A stretch of DNA of 64,000 bases, from positions 170,053 through 234,052 of the forward strand of contig NZ_LBJG01000090.1 of NCBI RefSeq assembly GCF_028128765.1, written 5' to 3'. This DNA is from Bradyrhizobium sp. CCBAU 51627 (GTDB lineage Bacteria > Pseudomonadota > Alphaproteobacteria > Rhizobiales > Xanthobacteraceae). The notes under the pieces are model-generated. The model was not told the origin of the DNA, ran no database searches, and worked only from the letters and a program-made list of their open reading frames with translations. The translations under genes and the position numbers were made by a program. Below, in pieces: positions 41,978 through 49,258 of the stretch (position 1 is the stretch's first letter; every line of letters begins with the position of its first letter).

Positions 41978-43573
41978 TTATCGAGCCGCTGAGAGCCGAC
42001 GGGATTCCGGCGCTCGCTCGTCCCCTCCAAATACGTTCGCGTAGAGATCTTCCCCATAGCTCGTCTGCAGCGGCGCGGCTTCGATCAGCCGGAACGTCCG
42101 CGTGCCGTCCGGCTGGCGCTCCGCCCGCAGGAACAGCGCATTCGGAAGCTTCTTCTGATCCATACGATGCGCGAACTGGTGCAGATGCGTCACGTAGCCG
42201 ACCTTCACCCCCTTCTCCAGCAAGGCGGTCGTGATCTGCATCGCGATTTCCGAGCCTTCCCGTTCATTGGTCGCCGCGAACGACTCGTTCATGAGGATCA
42301 TCGCGCCCGGACGAAGATGCTCAACGAGCTCGCTCATCCGGTTCAGCTCCTCGTCGAGCTTTCCGCTCTCCATCGCAGCATCTTCCTCGCGCTTGAAATG
42401 GCTGAACAGCGTCGTCCGGACCTCGGCTGAAAACGCCGCTGCCGGCACGAACACGCCCGCCTGCATCATCAGTTGCGCGAGGCCCAGACTGCGCAGGAAC
42501 GTCGATTTGCCTCCGGTGTTCGCGCCGGTGATGACGATGAAATCCTTGCCCGCGCTCTCCAGATCATTGCCGACGGGCTTTCGGTTCATGCTGATAGCGA
42601 GACAAACGTCGTACAGACCTGAGAATGACAGATTCTCGTCCCTCAGCGCTGTTGGCTTGGGAAAGCAGACCGGCGCACCGAGTTTCTCCAGGTGCCCATA
42701 GAGGTTCAAACAGCCCACATAGAAGGCGAGCTCGGTCCGCAGCATTTGAAAGAAGCTCGAAATGTGATCCATCGACTGGGCAAGCGCATTCGCGACCAGG
42801 TTGACACCCCGGTCGCGCAATTCGGATAGAGCGCGGGCGCCGGCCTCGTCTCGCGGGTCCAGATAGGACGTATACCCCTCGGTGGTCGGCCATAGCCGGG
42901 CGAACCAGCCGAGATCCTTCCTGTGTGGCTTGCGCAGGACGTAGTTGGTCGCCTTATTGCCTTTGCCCAGTTGGGCGCTGACCAGGACGCCCCCCTTGAA
43001 CTTCAGCCGCTTCAGATGGTCATCGATCTCGTCGAAATACGCATCGCTCAGTTCGGCACGAAGCATTTCGAACAATCTGGAGAATCCTTGTGAGTTGAAC
43101 AGCCCAATGTTCCGGTCGGCCAAGGCCCTGAGCTTTCGCAAGGCCGGAACGAAGATGTCCAATACTTCGACGGCATGCGACAGCGTGCCGGCAGGGTAGC
43201 GCGACATCGGCGACCAGTAGTGCTTTCTCTCTGCCTTCAATGCCTCGACCACGATGTCGTATGTCCGCCTGAGAGTTGGCCCGTGCCGCAGACAGTCTCG
43301 CAGCACGTCCTGGCGGTATCTGATGACGTCGAGTTCGCTGACGCCGTTCAGCAGCCCGACCAAAGCCACTTCCAACAGGAAGCCGTCACCACCGGCCATC
43401 GTGTTCAACACGATATCAAGCCCGAGATCCTGGTTCAGGGCGGCATGATTCCAGGGCAAGGCTTGATGGAGATCCAGCCCGGGCTCCTTCTGCCGGGCAT
43501 AGGATCGATCTCGCCGCGACAGCAGCAGCGTCGGGTCGAAATCGCGGTCCGGATATAGCAGGAAGGCCTTCAT
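41978..43573 (-). CDS. MutS-like ATPase 1, lacking the mismatch-recognition domain
   Basis: 531 residues corresponding to the core and ATPase parts of MutS. Walker A is ITGANTGGKSTFLRSLG. The Walker B region reads MILMNESFAATNEREG, with Asn where MutS has Asp (LLDE). The switch motif THLHQFAHRM keeps the His. No mismatch-binding Phe-x-Glu domain or Smr nuclease is present. Its ATG overlaps the stop of the next MutS-like gene, so they form a co-translated pair, probably a heterodimer. Such genes are recorded among fluoride-riboswitch targets; their substrate is unknown. Confidence 0.85.
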   Translation of the reverse strand: MKAFLLYPDRDFDPTLLLSRRDRSYARQKEPGLDLHQALPWNHAALNQDLGLDIVLNTMAGGDGFLLEVALVGLLNGVSELDVIRYRQDVLRDCLRHGPTLRRTYDIVVEALKAERKHYWSPMSRYPAGTLSHAVEVLDIFVPALRKLRALADRNIGLFNSQGFSRLFEMLRAELSDAYFDEIDDHLKRLKFKGGVLVSAQLGKGNKATNYVLRKPHRKDLGWFARLWPTTEGYTSYLDPRDEAGARALSELRDRGVNLVANALAQSMDHISSFFQMLRTELAFYVGCLNLYGHLEKLGAPVCFPKPTALRDENLSFSGLYDVCLAISMNRKPVGNDLESAGKDFIVITGANTGGKSTFLRSLGLAQLMMQAGVFVPAAAFSAEVRTTLFSHFKREEDAAMESGKLDEELNRMSELVEHLRPGAMILMNESFAATNEREGSEIAMQITTALLEKGVKVGYVTHLHQFAHRMDQKKLPNALFLRAERQPDGTRTFRLIEAAPLQTSYGEDLYANVFGGDERAPESRRLSAAR

Positions 43574-45180
43574 GGCTTGATGCGCTCCTTTACCCGCTGA
43601 TGCGTCAGACCGTGTTTCTGGGCGACGGCCATCGCATAGGCCAGGCCATCGGCAGTCCGCCGCTCGATCCTGAACGTGCGGACCGCCGGCTGGTCCGGCA
43701 CGACCGTGCTCACCATCGAAACGGTCTGGGGACTGAACGTCGACAGTTCATCGACGAACGTGACCCAGACACCTAGGACATCCATGTCCACGAGCTTCGC
43801 CATGACCTTCTGACTGAGGAACGTCTCGTCCCGAATCGTGGTGGAGGTGAAGATCTCGTTCAAAATCACGATGGAGCGCCCCGTCGCCCGCTTCAGGATC
43901 GAGCGGATCCGAACGAGGTCGTCTTCCAGTTTGCCGCGGAGGTTCTCGACCTTCTCCTCCCGTTCGAAGTGCGCGAAGATCTGGTCGACCAGGTAAAGCT
44001 TGGCCTGTCGCGCCGGGACCGGGCACCCCAAGCTTGCAAGATAATGCAGTTGGCCGAACATGCGCGCGAAGGTCGTCTTGCCGCCCTGATTTGGGCCGGA
44101 CACCACAATGAGCCTTTCCCTGCCCGTCAGACCAAAATCGTTGCAGACAACCGGTTTCTGTTCACCAACGTGCTTCAGCGCGAGCGCAAGGTCGACCCCC
44201 TCGCGGCAATGGATCTTTTTGGAGCTATCGGAGACCTCGGGCAGGCAAAACCATAGTCCGGCCTGTTGGAGCCTGATCGTCTGATTCAAGTAAGCGAGAT
44301 AGAACTGGACGTCCCTATCGAATTTTACGATGACCCTGTCGAGAAATTCGACTTGCCGAGCGCAGAACGACAGCAGGTGAGCAAACGGCTCGGGATTGAG
44401 GCGCGCCACCAACTGAAGCACCTTGGCTTCGATGTGGTTCATGTCCTCCGGCGCATCGCTGAATTTCGATCGGTAATCTGTGGCGGCGCCTTGCTTGAAT
44501 TTCGCAAACGTCGCTTCAACCTCCGCGCTGTAGTCCGGTTCGTCCTGAAGGTTCTTAACCGTGAACGAGGCCTCGCGTATCAAGATGCTGTACCTGACCT
44601 GCGACAGTTGGTCAGAGATGCTCTTGGCTTCATCGCGGAGAGCAACGAAACTGGCCTCTGCAATGTAGCCGATCAGATAGTCGCGAATGCTCAGGAGCGC
44701 TCGGGACTTCATCTGGGTTCGCGTCAGATTCGTCGCCAATTGATCGACCGCATTGCAGTAGATCTCTATTGCGTGGAGAAACCACATCTCCTTGTGAAAT
44801 CGGTCGTAGAGCTTGGCCGATAGCGCCTTGTGGATCCGGGCATCCCTCATTCGCTTGGCGAAGTGTCTGATGCCGTCGAGGAGAGCCGGGTCTTCGAGAT
44901 CGCGGAAAACTTCGTGACGATATTCAACGGCTTCAACCCGCTGCAGCGGGACGTGAAAAAAAGGCTTGATGGCGTACTCTTCAAAACCGGCCGTTATCGC
45001 GGCCACCACCTGATCCAGGTTCAGATCGACGAAGAATTCTGGCGCTGCACTTTCCGCAGCGGTTGTAGAGTCCTCGGGCCGATCGAAGAGGACGTCTGGT
45101 ACAACACCCGGCGCTCTTGGAAGGCGTTCGCGCCCGTCAGGCTCGGCCGTAGGCGGTGATTGGGGGCGCGGATAAGTCAC
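43570..45180 (-). CDS. MutS-like ATPase 2, fluoride riboswitch-controlled
   Basis: 536 residues. After a low-complexity N-terminus (PQSPPTAEPDGRER) the lever/core helices run to a C-terminal ATPase: Walker A VSGPNQGGKTTFARMFG, Walker B IVILNEIFTSTTIRDE (again Asn for Asp). The switch segment VTFVDELSTF has Phe where MutS has His. I chose the GTG at 45180 because GGAGGAG lies seven bases upstream, at the end of the riboswitch B hairpin. An upstream ATG would lie inside the riboswitch and is rejected. It precedes the other MutS-like gene by a 4-base overlap. Confidence 0.85.
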   Translation of the reverse strand: MTYPRPQSPPTAEPDGRERLPRAPGVVPDVLFDRPEDSTTAAESAAPEFFVDLNLDQVVAAITAGFEEYAIKPFFHVPLQRVEAVEYRHEVFRDLEDPALLDGIRHFAKRMRDARIHKALSAKLYDRFHKEMWFLHAIEIYCNAVDQLATNLTRTQMKSRALLSIRDYLIGYIAEASFVALRDEAKSISDQLSQVRYSILIREASFTVKNLQDEPDYSAEVEATFAKFKQGAATDYRSKFSDAPEDMNHIEAKVLQLVARLNPEPFAHLLSFCARQVEFLDRVIVKFDRDVQFYLAYLNQTIRLQQAGLWFCLPEVSDSSKKIHCREGVDLALALKHVGEQKPVVCNDFGLTGRERLIVVSGPNQGGKTTFARMFGQLHYLASLGCPVPARQAKLYLVDQIFAHFEREEKVENLRGKLEDDLVRIRSILKRATGRSIVILNEIFTSTTIRDETFLSQKVMAKLVDMDVLGVWVTFVDELSTFSPQTVSMVSTVVPDQPAVRTFRIERRTADGLAYAMAVAQKHGLTHQRVKERIKP

Positions 45181-45187
45181 AACAAAA

Positions 45188-45255
45188 CTCCTCCAAAGCC
45201 GTGCTTCGGTAGGAGTCATCAGCCCCTCGGGGCGGTTCAGGCGAACTCCATCGCC
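45188..45255 (-). ncRNA. Fluoride riboswitch (crcB motif) B
   Basis: On the minus strand: P1 GGCGAUGGAGUUCGCC, AACCGCC, P2 GCCCC/GGGGC, then CUGAUGACUCCUACC. The GGAGU/ACUCC pseudoknot is exact. The platform is CUCC... pairing with GGAGGAG, which is the ribosome binding site of the MutS-like gene and is followed by UUUUGUU, so it could also act as a terminator. Fluoride would favour the pseudoknot and expression. Confidence 0.93.
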
Positions 45256-45268
45256 AACATTGCAAACG

Positions 45269-45296
45269 AGTATACGTCCGATCTGGTTCCGGTCAA
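45269..45296 (-). promoter_or_regulatory. Promoter for riboswitch B
   Basis: On the minus strand TTGACC, a 16-base spacer and TATACT make a strong sigma-70-like promoter. The -10 element ends 13 bases before riboswitch P1. Confidence 0.7.
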
Positions 45297-45367
45297 CGAG
45301 CCACCAGCCGCCCCTCCATTTTCTTGCCCCAAGCGGGCGGCGCAATTAGACTATACACGATATCGAC

Positions 45368-45437
45368 GGGGATGGAGTGCCCCCGAAACCGCCGCGAGGC
45401 TGATGACTCCTACCGCGCACCATCTCGGTGGTAGGAG
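45368..45437 (+). ncRNA. Fluoride riboswitch (crcB motif) C
   Basis: P1 GGGGAUGGAGUGCCCC, AAACCGCC, P2 GCC/GGC, then CUGAUGACUCCUACC. The GGAGU/ACUCC pseudoknot is exact. The competing hairpin CUCCUACC ... GGUGGUAGGAG contains the UAGGAG ribosome binding site of a start codon five bases downstream. It is oriented toward the unknown protein, Nudix and enolase genes. A TATACA lies about 13 bases upstream as a possible -10. Confidence 0.93.
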
Positions 45438-45442
45438 AGACA

Positions 45443-45562
45443 ATGGCCGGCGTTTCCTTGAGATCAGATGGTTGCCGACCTTGGGAAGCGGAGCGACCGC
45501 GCGTGTCCAAGATCGTCTGCTCGCGTGGCGAGGCGGCCCAAAATCGGGGCACAGAGCCGTGA
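45443..45562 (+). CDS. Candidate 39-residue ORF directly after riboswitch C
   Basis: ATG follows the riboswitch-sequestered AGGAG by five bases, the best initiation signal in the area. The frame (MAGVSLRSDGCRPWE...) ends in a TGA that overlaps the GTG of the next frame as GTGA. No family is recognised and codon use is not clearly coding. It may be a coupling leader, a small protein, or the 5' end of the next gene displaced by a frameshift. Confidence 0.4.
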   Translation: MAGVSLRSDGCRPWEAERPRVSKIVCSRGEAAQNRGTEP

Positions 45563-46017
45563 GAAGCCTGGCGCGCCCCTCATTCTTCCGGATGTTCGAC
45601 CTCCTCATAACCAGCACGAACCCGGGCACGAAACGATCCCGCTGGACGCATGATGGCGTCGAATTCGAACGCGAGCGCCATAGTTTTTCGAGCTCAAGGC
45701 ACGGAATCGTCATCGAGATCTTCACTTTATCCCGACCAGGTCGCCGCAGCTGGTCCCTGATGGTCACGAAGGAGTATTGGTGGGCCGGACCGGAGGCCAC
45801 GCCGTTCAAGAACCTGCGATGGGCGCGCCCCCTCAGCGGCCAGCGAAGCGATCTGTTTGACTGGCTGCGAGCGCAGGAGGCGGCACTTGAACGCTCCCTA
45901 TCGCTTGAGATGCCCCGCGACCAGGGCGAAGCGAATTCGCAGTCGATGCATGCCGACAATTCCGGGCCTTCTTCACTCACGTGGAGTTCGGACGATCATG
46001 AAGACGAAGACGAATAG
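45559..46017 (+). CDS. Unknown protein under fluoride riboswitch C
   Basis: About 152 residues from the overlapping GTG; an ATG at 45592 is the alternative. The central part alternates beta strands (RWTHDGVEFERERHSF, IVIEIFTLSRPGRRSWSL, VTKEYWWAGPEA) and the C-terminal third is acidic (SSDDHEDEDE). It has no signal peptide or membrane helix. I do not recognise the family. It overlaps the Nudix gene by 20 bases and lies in the riboswitch C transcript, so a fluoride-related role is likely but undefined. Confidence 0.6.
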   Translation: MRSLARPSFFRMFDLLITSTNPGTKRSRWTHDGVEFERERHSFSSSRHGIVIEIFTLSRPGRRSWSLMVTKEYWWAGPEATPFKNLRWARPLSGQRSDLFDWLRAQEAALERSLSLEMPRDQGEANSQSMHADNSGPSSLTWSSDDHEDEDE

Positions 46018-46501
46018 TCTCATTCCGGTGGAGCACAGAGCGAACGATTATCGGCCGGGCGTCGGCATTGTGCTGCTCAACGAACGGGGCGAGGTCTTCG
46101 TCGGCCGGAGAGCGGATCTGAGGGATGAGGCCTGGCAAATGCCGCAGGGCGGGATCGACCGGGGCGAGACACCGCAACAGGCTGCATTCCGCGAACTGAA
46201 GGAGGAGATCGGTAGCGACAAGGCCGAGGTCATCGCCGAAAGCAAGGGCTGGTTCGAGTATGACGTTCCGGAAGAATTTGCCCGCAAGAAATGGGGAGGC
46301 CGCTGGAGGGGCCAGAGGCAAAAGTGGCTAGTGATGCTGTTTCGCGGCACTGACGCTGACATCGATCTCGGCTCCGATCACCCGGAATTCGATGCGTGGC
46401 GGTGGGTTCGCATCGACGAACTCCCCAAGCTCGCCGTCTCGTTCAAGCGTCAGCTCTATCTCGATGTGATCGGCGAGTTCTCAACCATTTTCCGGGATTA
46501 A
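45998..46501 (+). CDS. Nudix hydrolase, RppH-like
   Basis: 167 residues with YRPGVGIVLLNERGEVFVGR, a Nudix box GGIDRGETPQQAAFRELKEE plus IGS, and the later KWLVMLFRG and EFDAWRWVRIDELPKLAVSF segments. That is the RppH / Ap4A hydrolase pattern. Family members remove pyrophosphate from RNA 5' ends or cleave dinucleoside polyphosphates. A canonical rppH is probably elsewhere, so this is a special copy. It lies between the unknown riboswitch-controlled protein and enolase, five bases before the latter. Confidence 0.88.
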   Translation: MKTKTNSLIPVEHRANDYRPGVGIVLLNERGEVFVGRRADLRDEAWQMPQGGIDRGETPQQAAFRELKEEIGSDKAEVIAESKGWFEYDVPEEFARKKWGGRWRGQRQKWLVMLFRGTDADIDLGSDHPEFDAWRWVRIDELPKLAVSFKRQLYLDVIGEFSTIFRD

Positions 46502-46505
46502 CCAC

Positions 46506-47780
46506 ATGACCGCCGTCATCCAAGCTCTCGATGCATTCGAAATACTGGACTCGCGCGGCTATCCCACGCTCCGCGTCGTGGCCAGACTCGACAACGGGCA
46601 CGCCGGCACCGCTTCCGTTCCATCCGGCGCCTCGACTGGACGCTACGAAGCGCTGGAGTTGCGCGACGGCGACATGATGCGGTACGGCGGCAAAGGCGTG
46701 CTCAAGGTGGTCTCTCACGTCAATGGGATCATTCGGAACCGCCTCGTGGGTATGGCAGTCTCTCCCCAGGAGCCCATCGACACGACATTGATCGTGCTCG
46801 ACGGCACCGAAAACAAGAGCAAGCTGGGCGCGAATGCGATCTTGGGCGTTTCGATGGCCATCGCGCGCGCCGCGGCTTCGGCCGCAGGTGTGCCGCTCTA
46901 CCGCTATCTGGGCGGCGCCTCGGCAACGAGGCTCCCCGTCCCCATGATGAACGTCATCAACGGCGGACGGCATGCGCAGAATTCGCTCGACTTCCAGGAA
47001 TTCATGATCGTGCCCCATGGAGCGCCAACCTTCGCGGAAGCCCTCCGCTACGGGGCCGAGACCTTCCACGCGCTCCATGACCTCCTACACAGGGCTGGTC
47101 ACTCGACCGCTGTCGGCGACGAGGGAGGCTTCGCGCCGGACTTGAGGACCATTGAGGAGGCTTGCGAACTGATCGTTGCCGCGATCCGCAAGGCGGGGCT
47201 ACGGCCCGGCGTCGACGTTGCCCTTGCATTCGATCCCGCAGCCAGCTCCTTTGCGAAGGACGACAAGTACGTCTTTGCCAAATCCGGCGGCAAGACCCTC
47301 TCGCGCGACGAGCTTCTCTACAACCGTTTGCTGGAGGTCTACCCCATCGTTTCGATCGAAGATGGGTTCGCCGAGAATGACTGGGATGGCTTCCGCCTGC
47401 AGATGGCGGCTTGCGGCGATCATATCCAGATCGTCGGAGACGACCTTTACGTGACCAATCCGCGTTTCATTCGGAGGGGTATCGATAGTCGAGCGACCAA
47501 TGCGGTTCTGATCAAGTTGAACCAGATCGGCACCGTCACTGAGACCATGAAGGCTGTTCAGATGTGCCGCGATGCCGGCTGGGGTTACGTGATCTCCCAC
47601 AGGTCAGGCGAGACCGAGGACACGTTCATTGCCGATTTCGCGGTGGCCATGGGCGGAGGGCAGATCAAGGCCGGATCATTGTCCCGTAGCGAGCGGCTCG
47701 CAAAATACAATCGCCTGCTCGAAATCGAGCGTGAACTTGGCCCAGCGGCGATCTACGAAAGTCCATTTCTGACGCATTAA
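46506..47780 (+). CDS. eno: Enolase, fluoride-island copy
   Basis: 424 residues with the full set of enolase motifs: ASVPSGASTGRYEALELRDG, NSLDFQEFMIVPHGA, GDEGGFAPDL, FDPAASSF, VSIEDGFAENDW, GDDLYVTN, LIKLNQIGTVTE, SHRSGETEDT and GQIKAGSLSRSERLAKYN. Metal ligands and catalytic Lys/Glu are present, so it should convert 2-phosphoglycerate to phosphoenolpyruvate. Enolase is strongly inhibited by fluoride plus phosphate, and enolase genes are known fluoride-riboswitch targets. It is more divergent than a housekeeping enolase (for example SSFA where SEFY is usual). It is the last gene before tRNA-Phe. Confidence 0.93.
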   Translation: MTAVIQALDAFEILDSRGYPTLRVVARLDNGHAGTASVPSGASTGRYEALELRDGDMMRYGGKGVLKVVSHVNGIIRNRLVGMAVSPQEPIDTTLIVLDGTENKSKLGANAILGVSMAIARAAASAAGVPLYRYLGGASATRLPVPMMNVINGGRHAQNSLDFQEFMIVPHGAPTFAEALRYGAETFHALHDLLHRAGHSTAVGDEGGFAPDLRTIEEACELIVAAIRKAGLRPGVDVALAFDPAASSFAKDDKYVFAKSGGKTLSRDELLYNRLLEVYPIVSIEDGFAENDWDGFRLQMAACGDHIQIVGDDLYVTNPRFIRRGIDSRATNAVLIKLNQIGTVTETMKAVQMCRDAGWGYVISHRSGETEDTFIADFAVAMGGGQIKAGSLSRSERLAKYNRLLEIERELGPAAIYESPFLTH

Positions 47781-47862
47781 GGCAGAGCAAATGCACCTAC
47801 GGTGCTGTCCGCGAGTTGCGATTCATATATTTCGGCGAGATTGCCGCACGCAATCGTACAAG

Positions 47863-47930
47863 ATCGCGCTCCAGCGTGGAAAAGCGTAGTTTTGGTGCCC
47901 AGGGGCGGAATCGAACCACCGACACTGCGA
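47863..47930. repeat. tRNA-Phe-end direct repeat (right, R3)
   Basis: The last third of tRNA-Phe and about 30 bases beyond its 3' end (CGCTCCAGCGTGGAAAAGCG, TAGTTTTGGTGCCCAGGG) recur at 38.72-38.78 kb and, more degenerate, at 31.18-31.22 kb, all in the same orientation. This is the usual footprint of site-specific integration at a tRNA 3' end. Confidence 0.75.
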
Positions 47931-47968
47931 TTTTCAGTCGCATGCTCTACCAACTGAGCTACCTGGGC
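47893..47968 (-). tRNA. tRNA-Phe (GAA)
   Basis: A 76-base cloverleaf on the minus strand: acceptor GCCCAGG/CCTGGGC, D arm GCTC...GAGC, anticodon stem TGCGA/TCGCA with loop CTGAAAA (anticodon GAA), T arm GGTGG TTCGATT CCGCC, and encoded ACCA. It lies between the fluoride island and the yacG-maf-hisD backbone and appears to be the island's attachment site. Confidence 0.97.
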
Positions 47969-48154
47969 GTGCTCCAAGAGAGGGGCCAAAGCCCATCGAG
48001 CGGGCGGTTTATAGTGGGCTCGCAGCGGCCTGTCTACCCACGCTTCGCGTTCGACCTCGTGGGGCCGGGCCCGGCTGTGAACAAGCGCGGGCGAGCCTGC
48101 CGCGGCGGTCGCGCGGCGCGTCGACCGCCCGAATAAAGCACTGATATTATTTCT

Positions 48155-48337
48155 CTATTCGACATCGTCCACCTCGTCATCGCGGCCAGGGATGACGTAG
48201 GAGCCCTTCAGCCAGCGGTTCAGGTCGACGTCGCGGCAGCGCGAGGAGCAGAACGGACGGGTGGCCTGCACCTGCGGCTTGCCGCAGATCGGGCAGGTTT
48301 TCAGAGGGCGGGCGTTTTTTTTGACTTGGTCGTCCAT
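48155..48337 (-). CDS. yacG: DNA gyrase inhibitor / zinc protein YacG
   Basis: 60 residues with the four-Cys zinc motif CPICGKP ... FCSSRC and the following RDVDLNRWL typical of YacG. The acidic C-terminus (GRDDEVDDVE) is also usual. In E. coli YacG binds GyrB and inhibits gyrase. It lies downstream of maf on the same strand, the normal rhizobial neighbourhood, and marks the chromosomal side of the tRNA-Phe site. Confidence 0.93.
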   Translation of the reverse strand: MDDQVKKNARPLKTCPICGKPQVQATRPFCSSRCRDVDLNRWLKGSYVIPGRDDEVDDVE

Positions 48338-48476
48338 GGTGGCGGCAGTCTAGACGAGGTGAGAGGGTTCAAGAGCTTCTCGGCAAACGGGTTCCTCCTG
48401 AACAGGCGTGTGCGTCCCCACCGGCCAATTCTACTGTGCATGGGGGTTGTTTTCGAGATTTTTGTCGGGACCGCGC

Positions 48477-49106
48477 TTACACGGCCGTGGCGTTGAGCCA
48501 TCCGAAGCGGATCGGAAAGCCTTCGCCACCAAGCAGCGTCGTGGTCTCGTACAGCGGCAATCCGACCACGTTTGTGTAGGAGCCCACCATCTTCACCACG
48601 AACGAGCCGGCGATGCCCTGCACCGCGTAGCCGCCGGCCTTGCCGCGCCATTCGCCGGAGCCGATATAGGCTTGGATGTCGTCTTCCGAGAGGCGCTTGA
48701 AGCGGACACGGGTCTCGACCAGGCGCTGGCGGAAGGCCTCGCGCGGCGTCACCAGGCAGATCGCGGTGTAGACGCGGTGGTTGCGGCCCGACAAGAGCCG
48801 CAGGCACTGTGCGGCTTCGTCCACCAGGTTGGCCTTGGGCAGGATGCGGCGGCCAACCGCCACCACGGTGTCGGCAGCCAGGATGAAGGCGCCGCGCAAC
48901 TCGTCATCGAGCTGCACTGATTTGAGCGCCGCATCGGCCTTGGCCCGCGCGAGCCTGTTGGCACAGGCGCGTGGCAGCTCGCCCCGCCGCGGCGTCTCGT
49001 CGACGTCGGCCGGCCGGAGCGCGTCCGGCTCGATGCCGGCCTGGTTGAGCAGCGACAGGCGCCGCGGCGAGCCGGAGGCAAGAACGAATTTGGGGCGGCC
49101 GAGCAT
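48477..49106 (-). CDS. maf: Maf-like nucleotide pyrophosphatase
   Basis: 209 residues. The N-terminus FVLASGSPRRLSLLNQAGIE has the SxSPRR signature, and AADTVVAVGRRILPKA and the GKAGGYAVQGIAG loop are also characteristic. Maf proteins hydrolyse non-canonical or excess nucleoside triphosphates to monophosphates. Preceded on the same strand by the phosphatase-like gene with 152 bases between; infA, which often sits here in relatives, is not present. Confidence 0.93.
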   Translation of the reverse strand: MLGRPKFVLASGSPRRLSLLNQAGIEPDALRPADVDETPRRGELPRACANRLARAKADAALKSVQLDDELRGAFILAADTVVAVGRRILPKANLVDEAAQCLRLLSGRNHRVYTAICLVTPREAFRQRLVETRVRFKRLSEDDIQAYIGSGEWRGKAGGYAVQGIAGSFVVKMVGSYTNVVGLPLYETTTLLGGEGFPIRFGWLNATAV

Positions 49107-49258
49107 CGGGTGATTTTGGGAGACGAGGCAGGGGGTGAATTGCGCGCGGAACCTATCGGAAGGGGGCTGATTTCACAACCCGGGAACCCCGCTGATTCGA
49201 GAGTCGCCGACATGCGTGTGCCCTCGATCTGTGACGCCGGTGTTACGGGCACCGCGAC

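Noticed and set aside
45217..45219. ATG at 45219 as the start of the second MutS-like gene
   Set aside because: It lies within the conserved riboswitch core (CUGAUGACUCC), and a GTG at 45180 has an ideal GGAGGAG site.
45366..45440. Hammerhead ribozyme (CUGAUGA followed by a stem)
   Set aside because: The GAAA core after stem II is missing, and the fluoride aptamer explains the whole conserved element, including the pseudoknot.
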